Positions 1 to 9,715 of a stretch of DNA of 24,649 nucleotides are shown here, in pieces. Origin of the DNA: Cudoniella acicularis (Eukaryota > Ascomycota > Leotiomycetes > Helotiales > Helotiaceae); NCBI GenBank assembly GCA_013054445.1, contig JAAMPI010000839.1, positions 1-24,649 of the forward strand, given 5' to 3'. Each line of letters opens with the position of its first letter. The stretch's first letter is position 1. The notes beneath the pieces were generated by a model, which saw only the letters and a list, made by a program, of their open reading frames with translations, had not been told where the DNA came from and searched no databases. The translations under genes were made by a program, and so were the position numbers.

Positions 1-679
1 TAAGGAAGGAGTGCGGATGTGAATAGGGAAATGTGTCTCAATAACGCAGTTTTTTTGTTGAATAATTAGATTGCGTTAGAAGATATTTATACATATTCTT
101 TTTTTCTGTTTTCCCCTTTTCAGATTTTCGCTTACTCACACTTAGGAATTTTATTATCTCACTATTTCACTCTTTTCTCTTGTACTAATATATATCTTTA
201 TACAACGGCAGTTACAATACCGCTCGTGGAGAGAATAACTCAAACCGAGGGCACGATTAGGATTAGGATTGTGATAAAGGAACCCGGTGGGCTGAAGACG
301 GCGAATTATACGTAATTGTTTGAAGATCTTTTGTGAGGGGCGTTAGATTTTGTTTTTCGGTGACGACGGGGGTTTAGGGGAGGATGAGGATGGTAAGGGG
401 GATGATAGGGGAGGAAATGGGTCGAGGGGTAGAGACTGAGTAAAGAGTTTATTATATCACTTGAGATAGCGTCAGATTTGAGTTTGCAGGGTAGTATTGA
501 AACGAGATTTTGATTTTCTTGCTTAATAACAGATTCTTGATCAGTATTGAGTGTTCAGAGTCCGAACTTGTAGGGCCCTGGTAGGGTAGTAATAGTATCT
601 TCGTATTTTATATACTGCTTTAAGAAGTCTTTGTCTTTCAACGAGAAGGCTTTGAGCTGTTATTTTCTAGCAAGGCATA
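1..679. other. AT-rich gene-less stretch left of the first transposon
   Basis: No reading frame with recognisable protein content is visible on either strand. The stretch is AT-rich and dense in TA steps, with one purine-rich, G-rich patch at about 335-440. It directly abuts the TIR element that starts at 682. It is probably old repeat-derived DNA, but I can assign no family. Confidence 0.4.
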
Positions 680-2164
680 TACTCCGCGGGGTCTTTAGCG
701 AAGTCCCCGCTAAACCACCAAAATCGTAAAATCGCACCGAATCGTACTTTACCTACAATCTTCTAATAACTACAATTCAAGCAATAATGGCTTAAACAGC
801 TAGCTTTTAGTGTTAGTTCAATCACCCGATCTCTACTAATTATACTAACAACTTTTAGACTCTCTAAATAACTTCCCGGGCGTGCACTAAGCCCCTTAAG
901 TTAGCGATATTGTGACCCTCTACTTTAAGGAATCCGATATTGTCGCACAGAATAGGATTGCGATAGAAATTAACAGGTTATTCCTTAGATAGATCAGGAA
1001 GGTCGATATTCCTATTATATCGCCTCTATTAATCAACAACTCGGTATTAGGTACTGTTATTCAAACTCGAAAGAGCTATCCCTAGGCAAATAGTAGGGGT
1101 CCTGAACTACTCTGGTATAGTAGATATATATTAAAAGAAGGTATAGTAGGCAGGAACTCTACGGCGCTTGTCTTTACGTTTTCTCTATAAATAATTAGTA
1201 ATTACGTATTATTAGTATTAAGAAACCTACGTCTTTCTTAGCCTCTCATATATTAAATTCAGCCCTTAGTTATAGTAGCTATTTCTTACGTAACTTGTTA
1301 ATTAGAACCTCTACTTCTTTCTTTTCTTTAAGAGTCTCTGTTTTAAAGACTCTATAAGATCTAGAAGGCTCTCCCTACTTAATTACGCCGATAAACTCTG
1401 CCTTAGAGTAGTCCTGCTTTTAAGTCTTTTGTTTAACGTCCGGGTATAAATACTCTTTAGGAGAGTGCTAGTAAGACTCCTTCCCGTACTTAGATCTCTT
1501 ATTTGCTTTGTCGATAAACATATATTGTTTAAAATCCATTATAAGGAGCTCGTTTACGAGTTAGTTACGTTTTTATATATATCTAGGGTTTAATTCGGGC
1601 TTTTTACTACTAGGAAGGTAATATAGACGATGCTCGTATATAACCCGCGTGAAAGTTATATCCGAATAGCCTAAGTCAAGGTCCTTAACCTATTAATAAG
1701 CTGTTTTAACTCTTTTCCCGTGTGTTAAGGTGACTTCTAAAACGATATTCTCTTTTTCTACGTCTGTAAACTTCCTCTTCTTGCCCTACTTGCTAGGAGT
1801 CTCCTACATATTGTGTATGTCCAATAATAGCCTATTATCTCGTTCGGCTCTTTCTTTAGCCTTTGTGATCGTTCGGAGGATCTGCCGGCGGTTCTTGTTG
1901 TGTTTTCGTCTAATGTTGCAATCGGTCATGCCGGACATAGAATCGCTTAACATTACGTAGCGGGTCTCGGTCGGGATCAGGGTACGGGAGGTCTTAGGTT
2001 AGCGAGGATGAATCCCCTTGGTCTTTCACATCTTATGAGATATTTTTCAAAGCAATTGATTAAGATTTGATAAAGTTACGTGTGTTACGATTAATGGTGT
2101 TGATGCTTGAAAAGACGCGATTTTGGTGTTTTTGCGGGGACCTCGCTAAAGACCCCGCCGAGTA
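680..2164. mobile_element. TIR DNA transposon, RIP-degraded, with TA target duplication
   Basis: A complete element at 682-2162 (1481 bp) is flanked by TA at 680-681 and 2163-2164. The terminal inverted repeats are 682-726 and 2118-2162 and match at 41 of 45 positions by hand alignment. They start CTC(C/G)GCGGGGTCTTTAGCG. TA duplication plus this length is typical of the Tc1/mariner superfamily. The interior is AT-rich with many stops, and the coding remnant runs on the minus strand. Each TIR is itself partly palindromic: GCGGGG near the start pairs with CCCCGC about 19 bases further in. Structure seen directly; superfamily inferred. Confidence 0.85.
750..1960 (-). pseudogene. Decayed transposase of the 682-2162 element
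   Basis: Read on the minus strand, the interior gives a frame (about 1700 down to 1250) broken mainly by TAG and TAA. This is what RIP does to TGG and CAG/CAA codons. A segment near 1540 reads YMFIDKANKRSKYGKES, resembling the first catalytic Asp region of fungal Tc1/mariner-type DDE transposases (MFxDEA-like), followed by a stretch that often carries the HxPxEYxYPD type of sequence. The helix-turn-helix N-terminus should lie near 1730-1960 but is not clear. No functional protein can be made. The exact transposase subfamily is not resolved. Confidence 0.55.
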
Positions 2165-2762
2165 GACACTTTGCTTTAGATCGAATTCCTCCTCTAAGTT
2201 GATACCACGTTAAAGTCAGCTTCTAATTGCATGTCAACCCTGTCTGGAAACGACGTTTACAGACACAAATCGCCTCCAACCCCAATCTCGTACAATCTAA
2301 AACATTTCTTTACCTTCGTCTAATTAATCCCTAGCATTTGTAATAGATAACCCTTGTAATTTGTCAGACATAGCTATAGAGGAATAAAGCGTCGGCTAGC
2401 TTAGAGAAAGGCTCTATCATCCACGCTAGAAAGGTATCATTTTTTAAGAAAACACGATACATCGACGCCTGGCTCCAATGGATTCACTAAAGTCTGATTG
2501 GTTAAGGCATTTGTGCTACTGAGCGCTGCCTTTGATACGTGCTGGGAGGAAGATTATTGGTGAGTGAACTACTAAGAGAGAACCAACATGTGTTATTTTG
2601 CATCTAAGGCATACCGGATCTCTACCGAGGTGTTGAGAAAGATTCTGTCAAGCCCATGATCAGGCGCCGGTCGGGAGTCATGGCTACTCCTAGTCCTTCG
2701 ATTTCAGTGGTGCATTCTAGTTTTATTGATGTAGAGGATTAGTAGGGAAGTTAGGGAATGTA
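2165..2762. other. Gene-less stretch
   Basis: Moderately AT-rich DNA between the first transposon and the decayed frame that starts near 2763. Six-frame reading shows only short open stretches, without convincing protein composition. The frame of the following remnant can be followed weakly upstream to about 2640 but hits several stops. Confidence 0.35.
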
Positions 2763-3143
2763 TCTAGTTAACATCGGCGGTGGTTTCAATCTGCTAAAAC
2801 CCCTGAATAAGGGTAACTAAATGTGGTGATAACTTAGGTGTTAGAGTTTTATCTGCCCTTGGACAATGATCTCGGAAGAGATTTACCTATTACTCATGAG
2901 TCTCTTCGCAAAGCTGGCTTACTTTATCCATACTTTTGAGCTCTTTCTGTAGCACGAATCGATGTAGGTAGATGCCCTTTCGAATCATTTAAAGGAAGCT
3001 TAATATAACATCAAAAGGCCAAAGCTTAGAACTATTTCATAGTGGTATCTGACGTGGCAGGACATTTAGTTCTTGCTATCTAACGAGGCGCACGTATGGC
3101 GAGTTGGCTTTCAAGCGAAATAGCAGCAGACACTTCGAAATAA
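2763..3143 (+). pseudogene. Unrecognised decayed protein-coding remnant
   Basis: One plus-strand frame keeps protein-like composition across about 380 bases and is interrupted by TAA, TAG and TGA codons. It ends at TAA 3141-3143. Readable pieces include VLEFYLPLDNDLGRDLP (from 2838), ALSVARIDVG, VVSDVAGHLVLAI and RGARMASWLSSEIAADTSK at the end. Most internal stops could derive from CAA, CAG or TGG by a C-to-T or G-to-A change, as expected from RIP. I do not recognise the family. The clean C-terminal end suggests the 3' end of a real gene is preserved while the 5' part has decayed beyond reading. Confidence 0.45.
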
Positions 3144-3432
3144 TTAAATAACTTGTAATATTAACTTCAAATAATTCAGGTCTCTAAATTGAGAATTACT
3201 TAAAAATTGGACACTATTAAACCTTTTACACTAGCTTGGTTTAAAATTACTTAAATCTCGAGGTGCTTTCTTGAGGAATTACGTGGTTATGCTTAAAAAC
3301 AATCCAAGTCAAAGTCAAAATCTTACCGAAGAGGGCCATACAGAAATTTCTAGTAAAGAAAGTCTCTCCTGTGCCTTACTTAATGTCTAGGCTGTAACTC
3401 GTCGTTGCCTTCCCCACACTTCCCCCGGGGAT

Positions 3433-3468
3433 AGCGGGGAAGATGTCTTACCCACACCCTTCCCCGCT
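3433..3468. repeat. GC-rich 10-bp perfect hairpin
   Basis: AGCGGGGAAG at 3433-3442 is the exact reverse complement of CTTCCCCGCT at 3459-3468, with a 16-base spacer. The surroundings (3410-3490) are C-rich with repeated CTTCCCC and CCCACAC motifs. The right arm continues as CCCCGCTAAAC, also found in the left TIR of the 682-2162 element. It could be a transposon-end relic. Confidence 0.5.
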
Positions 3469-4085
3469 AAACGAGGACCCCCTTCCCCCTCAACAGCGGT
3501 AGTTCATATTTTAATGCAAATCGGGTGAAACTTTTTGGTCTAAGTCCTCGGCACAGCTGAATATGTTCAACTTCAATTCAAATCCATATTCTTATTAACC
3601 TCAAAATTACGAATTACAAAAACGATCCTAAAATCAGAAGCAGATCGATCGCTCTTCGGCACTTGCAACGCCTCCCCTGAAAAGAGTTCGCGCAATGATT
3701 GGTGCGCTTCAAGCGCCCCTGAATCGCAGATCGGAGAGTGCGGGGTTCGACCCCGTACTTATGCACGAGGATATAGTTAAAAATGTTTTTCTGACCTTTC
3801 AATTGAGCCGGTACCATGAAAAGAAAAAGACCGCCCCGAGAGTCGTTCGTTCAAGGAATTTCCTCCGGACTTTTGGTGATGCAGCACTTTTTTTTGTGCC
3901 TTCGACGCATTCAATTCTTCCGACGTCATATTAATTAGCATGGTGTGATCAGGTGGGAAAGAGCCAGTAGTTGGCTACCGAGGACATGGTTGTGATTAAG
4001 CTACCCTGCTGATTTAATTACAAAAAGGGTGCCGTTCCTGCTTCTTCAATTTAACTTTTAATTCTTAAACAATATACTCGTCGAG
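3469..4085. other. Upstream region of the alpha-galactosidase
   Basis: No gene is supported here. Small open frames near 3614-3934 lack protein-like composition. A hairpin at about 3739-3755 with a GGTTCGACCCC core matches a tRNA B-box sequence, but the stem spacing is wrong for a tRNA T arm and there is no matching A box or acceptor stem. The last 100 bases before 4086 are AT-rich and presumably hold the promoter and leader of the downstream gene. Confidence 0.35.
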
Positions 4086-6231
4086 ATGTCTACCCGCCAA
4101 GCTTTCGAGCGGTTTTTTATTTCCATATTATCCGTATCATTATGTGTTGAATCCAAGCCTATGCCCATTGGCTCTCGTGAAAGCAATGGACTTGCAAGAA
4201 CGCCCTTAATGGGGTACGTCCCCGTTTCTCCCCTGTCGGATCTAATTACTAACGCTTCGTAAAAGATGGAATTCCTACAACCACTATTCTTGCTATCCCA
4301 ATGAGACAATCATTCATTCCAACGCTCAAGCTTTAGTAAATCTCGGCCTCAAGGAAAAAGGATACGAGTACATAACCGTTGATTGTGGCTGGACACTTCC
4401 AGATCGCCTTGCAAACGGAACATTAACCTGGAATCCTGCTCTCTTCCCTTCTGGTTACTTTGCTTTAGGTCAATTCATACATGGCCTGGGATTGAAATTT
4501 GGTGTTTATTCCGATGGAGGAATTCAAATGTGCATGACTGGTTCTCCAGCGCAGAATGGAAGTTTATGTCAGCCCCCCTCTCTAAAATTAGAACATTTTC
4601 CTTACAATTCCCAGTCCACGAAGACACAGACGCCCAAACATTCCAGTCCTGGGGCGCCGATCTCCTCAAATACGACAACTGCTACTCTGACGCGGCACTA
4701 GGCTACCCAGATACATCCTATACACCCACCATTTCCCCAAAAGGCCACTACGTCACCATGTCATCAGCAATTTCAAACCTGACTCGTCCAATGGTCATTC
4801 AAATCTGCGACTGGGGCGTCGATTTCCCCTCCTTATGGGCCCCCGCACTAGGAAATTCCTGGCGTATCGCAAACGATATCATTCCCTACTTCCGCACCAT
4901 TCCCAGAATACTGAATCAGGCCGTGCCACAAACATCTTTTGCTGGACCTGGCCAATGGCTCGATTTAGATATGTTGGAGGTGGGAAATAATGTTTTCACG
5001 CAAGCAGAGGAACAGACGCATTTCAGTCTTTGGGCGATTTTGAAGAGTCCGCTTGTTATTGGTGGCGCGCTTAAGGATGCTGCTACTAGTATTAGTAGCA
5101 GCTCTCTTGCGATTTTAGGGAATGAAGATGTGATTGGTTATAATCAGGATAGTTTAGGGGTTGCGGCGAGTTTTAGGAGGAGGTGGACGGAGGCGGGGTA
5201 TGAGGTTTGGGCTGGTCCGTTGAGTGGTGGGAGGACTGTTGTTGCGTTGGTTAACCTTTTGGATGTGGCTACGACTTTGACGGTTGATTTTCCGGATGTT
5301 GGGATTCAGAAGGCTTCTTCTGTTAAAGATGTTTGGAATGGAGTTGCGGTACAGAATGTTCTTACCTCGTATTCGGCATCGGTTGCAGCGCATGGAACGA
5401 TTCTTTTGGAGCTTGGGGGGACAACGGCTGCAGGAATATATGCTGCGAGTGACGCGACTGTCTCTTCGTAAGACCTCTAATGTTTCGTTCAGTTAAAGTC
5501 TTTCACTAATTTCAATAGAAGTACGACAACTTTCAGCAAGGTATACGCTAAGACAACCAGCACGAACTACATTTCCATTGTTAATTTCACGACTTCCGTC
5601 GCGAGCTCCACAACAGTAACCATAGGCTCTAAAACCTACCAATTACCAGCAAACAGCAAGTCGCTCGCTGTTCCTCTATTTCTTGCTGCCGGAAACAACA
5701 ACACCATCACAATAAAATCCTCCTTACCACTATCAACACTCGCCATCACCAACCCACCATCAACATTCTACCCCAGCACCAATTTCACAATTTCCGGCAC
5801 CGCAACCCGCACAACCTGCTCCACCAACCTCTGCCTCCCAGTCGGTTCCAAAATCGGGTACCTAACCCCCACCCGGCTCAGCCCTAGCCACCATCCAGGC
5901 ACCCTCTTCTTCCATTTCCGGCTCCAAATACACCAGCATCTATTTCTGCAACAACGACATAGCGATCTCCACAAGTTGGGGATACGGCACCAATACCAGG
6001 AACATGACCGTGAGTGTGAATGGGCAAGTAACGAGGGTTGAAGTTCCATTGAGTGGAAGGAGTAGTGAGCTTTATAGTCCCGGGTTGGGGTGGCAGGATA
6101 CGGGGGTTTTTGGGGTGTTGTTAGAGGGGTGGGTGAATGGGAGTAATAGTGTGGTTGTAGGGAATGAGGGGGGTGCTGGGGGGCTAGTGAGTTATGGGGC
6201 GGATTTTGTAGGGTTGGAGGTCTTTTGGTAG
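4086..6231 (+). CDS. Secreted GH27 alpha-galactosidase with C-terminal extension (apparent frameshift near 5870)
   Basis: Four exons: 4086-4213, 4266-4561, 4615-5467, 5519-6231; introns of 52, 53 and 51 bp (GTACGT, GTTTAT and GTAAGA donors). The first 20-odd residues are hydrophobic (FFISILSVSLC), a probable signal peptide. The mature start RTPLMGWNSYNHYSC is the GH27 signature. LKYDNCY places the nucleophile Asp at about residue 162, and NSWRIANDI places the acid/base Asp at about 229, matching the family spacing. The enzyme hydrolyses terminal alpha-1,6-galactose from galacto-oligosaccharides and galactomannan outside the cell. The catalytic and beta-sandwich part ends near residue 425. About 235 more residues follow, as in fungal AglD-like enzymes (comparison from memory). 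The frame breaks near 5865-5874 (CTAACCCCCACCCGG): one extra base separates an upstream frame from one running to TAG at 6229-6231. Corrected length would be about 662 residues. This is either a sequencing slip or a real frameshift that would truncate the extension. Confidence 0.88.
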
Positions 6232-7023
6232 GTAGTTGAAATGTTTATGTGTGTAAGTTGGATGAAGCATGCGAAAGTTATGTTCTGGAGCGAGCTTTGA
6301 AGATGTATTTGTCCCGTTTTAGAGACTAGGCAGGACAGTTAACAATATCAGCGAGAGCAGAGCAGCTGAGTTGAGATGCTAAAAAGCAAATGCTAATCTG
6401 AACTGATCTGTAACTATATAGTGAAATCTAAACTATCAGTAATTTACTCCACGATTTTCAATAATTAACTTTAGATAGTACCCTCCAGACGTGGCCCAAT
6501 TGCTAGGTATATTTTGTTTGTTTCCTCGATTAAGGATATTAAAAAGATAATTAACTTCAGAAATTCTAGAATTAACCTTAATTTAAGTTGTCGACAGAAT
6601 GGTTGTTTCGTACTAATTACCCTAAATATGTACGCCTAAAACGTATAATAGCATAACATTAACAATTCACTATAGCGATAAAAACGTTGTAAAGTCACAA
6701 TAAGAAGGAAAAAACAATATGGAAAAGTAGAAAAATGCCAAACAGGAGACTATACTCATCCTAAAAATAAAACGCCGGCTTTATCTCGTTTAAAAATTGT
6801 TTAACTCGAGCCATCACTTCAATTTCCCAAAGGATACAACAGAGAGCAAAGCCAATGCATAGCATAGTGCCTACCCTCATCGACCTTAGCACCTTATGAT
6901 TAAAAGACACGCGGTATCGAACCTGGACTATGACAGTGATAGCCTATATTGCCAATGGCCATGTATAAACTGTTCCTAAGATGGTCAACCTGAAGGACGA
7001 GATCAGTAGAATGCTGGCAAGAG
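6232..7023. other. AT-rich gene-less stretch
   Basis: Nothing coding is seen on either strand. It includes the 3' flank of the alpha-galactosidase and AT-rich filler (about 6400-6800) with many TA steps. A TCGAACC element near 6918 is a reverse-strand B-box match, but it cannot be folded into a tRNA. Confidence 0.4.
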
Positions 7024-7766
7024 CTCGAATTCAGATGATTACCAGTGGTATGGGAGGTCGCATTTGCGATTAATAACATAGCGTACTATCTCGAAGACGA
7101 TGCCCATCAAAGCGCTAGCAAGGGGAATTGGGACTATAACTGTCAGGAAGGCCCTCCGGTCCTCAATTCCCCAATAACGGTCAGAAATATCAAATCGCGG
7201 CTCGTCCTGCTCATGATCCTGTTTGCGATTAGTGTTATCGCTGTTGCCTCATGTTGATCATAGAATGTATGAGTATCTATCGAAGAGCTTACTTCTTGAA
7301 GAGCACGAACCCTTTTCTTAAAGCTCACCGACGAGTCCTTGGAAGCAACTCTCCTAGTATTCCCTTTTTTAGCAGGTTCGGCAGACTATAGCGACCATGT
7401 AAGCTTCTTCACGCAACGGACCACGTTTGACTACTATACCTGGTACTCTATACGTGGTGATTGCAACTATAACCTCCGGTGGCTATCAATCAATACTACC
7501 AGAAGGCCTGAGCTTGCTGGATTCGTGGGTTCATTCATGGATATGCTTCAGGGTCTCCACCAGCGACTTTGTATCTCTTCCTCTCCACAACTGCCTGGTA
7601 TCGACTGGGCAATCTCGCAGTCGTGGGGATAAGGAACCGAGCCGACGCAACGGCAGTAAGGTTAGTAAATTTAGTAGGCAAACATTATCCTAACTACGTA
7701 AAAAAAACAAAGCTATATACTCGAACCTTAGCTAGACTTTTAGGTATAGCGAGTTATAGAGACTAA
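7024..7766 (+). pseudogene. Unrecognised coding remnants next to transposon insertion
   Basis: Several plus-strand frames show protein-like pieces without a continuous gene. At 7045-7254 the frame reads VVWEVAFAINNIAYYLEDD at its start and ends in a hydrophobic stretch (RLVLLMILFAISVIAVASC), suggesting a membrane segment. At 7569-7763 a different frame reads TTAWYRLGNLAVVGIRNRA and continues to TAA near 7766. Between them the frame changes at least once. The last piece ends only about 12 bases before the Tc1-like element at 7780. I cannot assign a family. It may be one decayed membrane protein or two unrelated scraps. Confidence 0.25.
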
Positions 7767-7777
7767 GGGTATATATT

Positions 7778-9132
7778 TATAGTAAGAGTAGGGGCCATAT
7801 CTCGCCGTACACCTAAGCGAAACTTTCTTTTTAACACCCCTTATTAAATAAATTATTATAATTTAAATATTAATTATTTTTAACTGAAATTGAAAAAATT
7901 AATCAATTAATGGTAGTTAATCCGCGCACTACAATTACATCTTCAATTTTACAAGTTAATTGTTCTATATAATGCCGAAAGTCACGTGGATCGACCTAAT
8001 CCTAAAGCTTTTGCAACTCCTTACACAAATCCTCCTTATTTTTCGGCATATACGGTAATTTCTTCAGCTCTTCTTTCATCCACCGCCAGACCTTCTCAAT
8101 TGGATTCAAATCTGGTAAAGAAGGCGGCTACTTAAACCCGTGGATACCGTGTGAAAGCCGGGGTAAGCGAGCGTTCCCCGCATGGACCTTAGACCTATCC
8201 TCTATAAAGATATACTCCGGACCTAGCTGATTAAACAACGGGAAAACCATAGGTTCAAGAACTTACTAGAGGTAGACCTTCGAGCATATACCCTTACGCT
8301 CCGGAAGCTTCTCTATAAAGACTAATTTCGACTTATAGTCCTAGCCTATTGCCCCCTAAATCATGATCGAAACCCTTCCTGACCTATATACGGACCGTAT
8401 ATAATTAGTATACCGTTTTTTATCTACCCGTCGTATAACCTAGATCCTTTTACTCTTCCTAGTCTTAAATATAGCTTTATCTGACTATATAACCTTTCTT
8501 TAGTCCTCTCCTTACTTGCCGTCGTCCCTATACGCTATATAGTCCGATGTTCCCTACTACCTATGTTTAAGAGCAAAGCCTAACCGCCTCTTAGCTTGTT
8601 AGCGTGATAGAAAGGGTCGGGGGTATGTAATATAGCGTCGGCAGCTATTCTTTCGGAGTTCTCGTCGAATAGTACGTATAGAAGCAACGATGCCTAGTTA
8701 CTGGCGGACCTGTTTAAAAGTTAAGCGTCGAGTGCTAAAATCTCTTGCGATATAACGGATAATTCGGCGGATAAGTCGAGTAGATATTAATCTATGTTAG
8801 TATTCCTTCCCTTTCCGCGTAGTCCTGCTTGATTTGTCTTATAGATCGTCCCGGTAGAGCTTCGTGGTACACCGAGTTGTTTAAAGATGTCGCCCTAGCT
8901 TTTTCCGTCGCGTCGCATTTGACGCACCCTAGCGCGTTTTGGGGTATTCCAATTGTCACCTTGCTCACGCGGTGGAGAGGNTGATGGGATNTCGTACTCC
9001 NTTTTGAATATTATANAAGAATAATTGATAGTTGTATTGTTGTTAAATTTTAAAGAAGGTAGGCCAAAAATAAGGAGGCGCATCCAATCTCGCTTAGGTG
9101 TGCGGCGAGCTGTGGCCCCTACTCTTACGATA
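7778..9132. mobile_element. Tc1/mariner-type transposon, RIP-degraded
   Basis: A complete element at 7780-9130 (1351 bp) lies between TA dinucleotides (7778-7779, 9131-9132). TIRs 7780-7820 and 9090-9130 match at 37 of 41 positions by hand alignment and share GTAAGAGTAGGGGCCA and ACACCTAAGCGA. The size, TA duplication and minus-strand transposase with a SLPDLNPIE motif place it in the Tc1/mariner superfamily. Four ambiguous bases (N at 8981, 8991, 9001, 9016) fall inside it, consistent with a multicopy repeat that was hard to assemble. Confidence 0.9.
7903..9083 (-). pseudogene. Decayed Tc1-like transposase
   Basis: On the minus strand the N-terminal part (8895-9083 and just below) carries a helix-turn-helix-like segment reading VRQMRRDGKS, a stop, then GDIFKQLGVPRSST, typical of the Tc1 DNA-binding domain. 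Further on, a segment resembles the first catalytic Asp region. The C-terminal part (about 7903-8130) reads PPSLPDLNPIEKVWRWMKEE, the classic second Asp motif of DDE/D transposases, and ends at TAA 7903-7905. Several TGG-to-TAG or TAA changes and stretches of TA-rich decay interrupt the frame, so the element cannot move on its own. A Tc1-like enzyme cuts and pastes its own element by binding the TIRs in the nucleus. Confidence 0.8.
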
Positions 9133-9715
9133 CTAGTCTATAACGGCCGTCGACGAATACTTCTTTAAAAGTCCGAAAGAACGATAACACATATCTTAGG
9201 TGTCAACGTCTAGTGCGCCTCACGAGCATGTTACTATTCATACGGGACGAGGTGCGGGCCTCTTACTAGCAGGTTTGTGCCATGGAATAGTAATATAACC
9301 TTCGGTGCCTCTCCTAGGCAAGATACTATTTATACAAGACCATGCAACATCAACGTGGCCCTACAGTTATAGAGGGCTACGACAGATGGCGTGCTTAATG
9401 GGCACAGCGAGATTTGTGCAGGTGTGAAATCACACCAGGAGAAGATCTATACGAAGGCTCCGTCTGCCCGAGGAGTACAGAATTTCATACAAGCAAGACA
9501 AGGCACGGCAGAACCATTATGGCTACTAGTATGTCTGTTGGTTATCGTGAGATTCATGCAGCGGCGAGCTGGGCCAAGGGACAGGCCATGGCTAGGATCA
9601 GCAGGAGAGCCACGCAAGCAACACGACTCGGCGGCAAGCTGAGAGGGGTCTCGCAATTGGCATAGTTTCTGAGAGTCTGAATTCATGCGGTCAAGTTGAG
9701 ACCATTGTATTGCCG
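9131..9715. other. Intergenic stretch with a degenerate direct repeat
   Basis: No gene is supported; overlapping open frames at 9391-9686 on both strands have no recognisable protein character. Two copies of a 17-bp motif, at 9232-9248 (TACTATTCATACGGGAC) and 9324-9340 (TACTATTTATACAAGAC), differ only by C-to-T and G-to-A changes. With their flanks (GCCTC...) they form a longer degenerate direct repeat of about 34 bases. Confidence 0.4.

Noticed and set aside
240..275. Telomere-like repeats (ATTAGGATTAGGATT)
   Set aside because: Only two to three imperfect copies and the motif is TTAGGA, not TTAGGG in array form.
1730..1960. Plus-strand 76-codon open frame as a gene
   Set aside because: It lies inside the TIR transposon, antisense to the expected transposase N-terminus, and is best seen as a shadow of the element.
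3725..3775. Possible tRNA from a GGTTCGACCCC B-box-like hairpin
   Set aside because: With TTC placed in the standard T loop, the stem has a G-G clash; there is no A box or acceptor partner at the right distance.
5857..5880. Mini-intron GTACCT...CTCAG that would repair the alpha-galactosidase frame
   Set aside because: 24 bases is far below the size of working fungal introns; a one-base indel is simpler.
6905..6930. Reverse-strand tRNA B-box match (TCGAACC)
   Set aside because: The T stem does not pair and no acceptor stem or A box follows.
9391..9686. Overlapping open frames on both strands
   Set aside because: No signal of codon use, no domain-like composition, and mutual overlap; they look like chance frames in GC-richer DNA.
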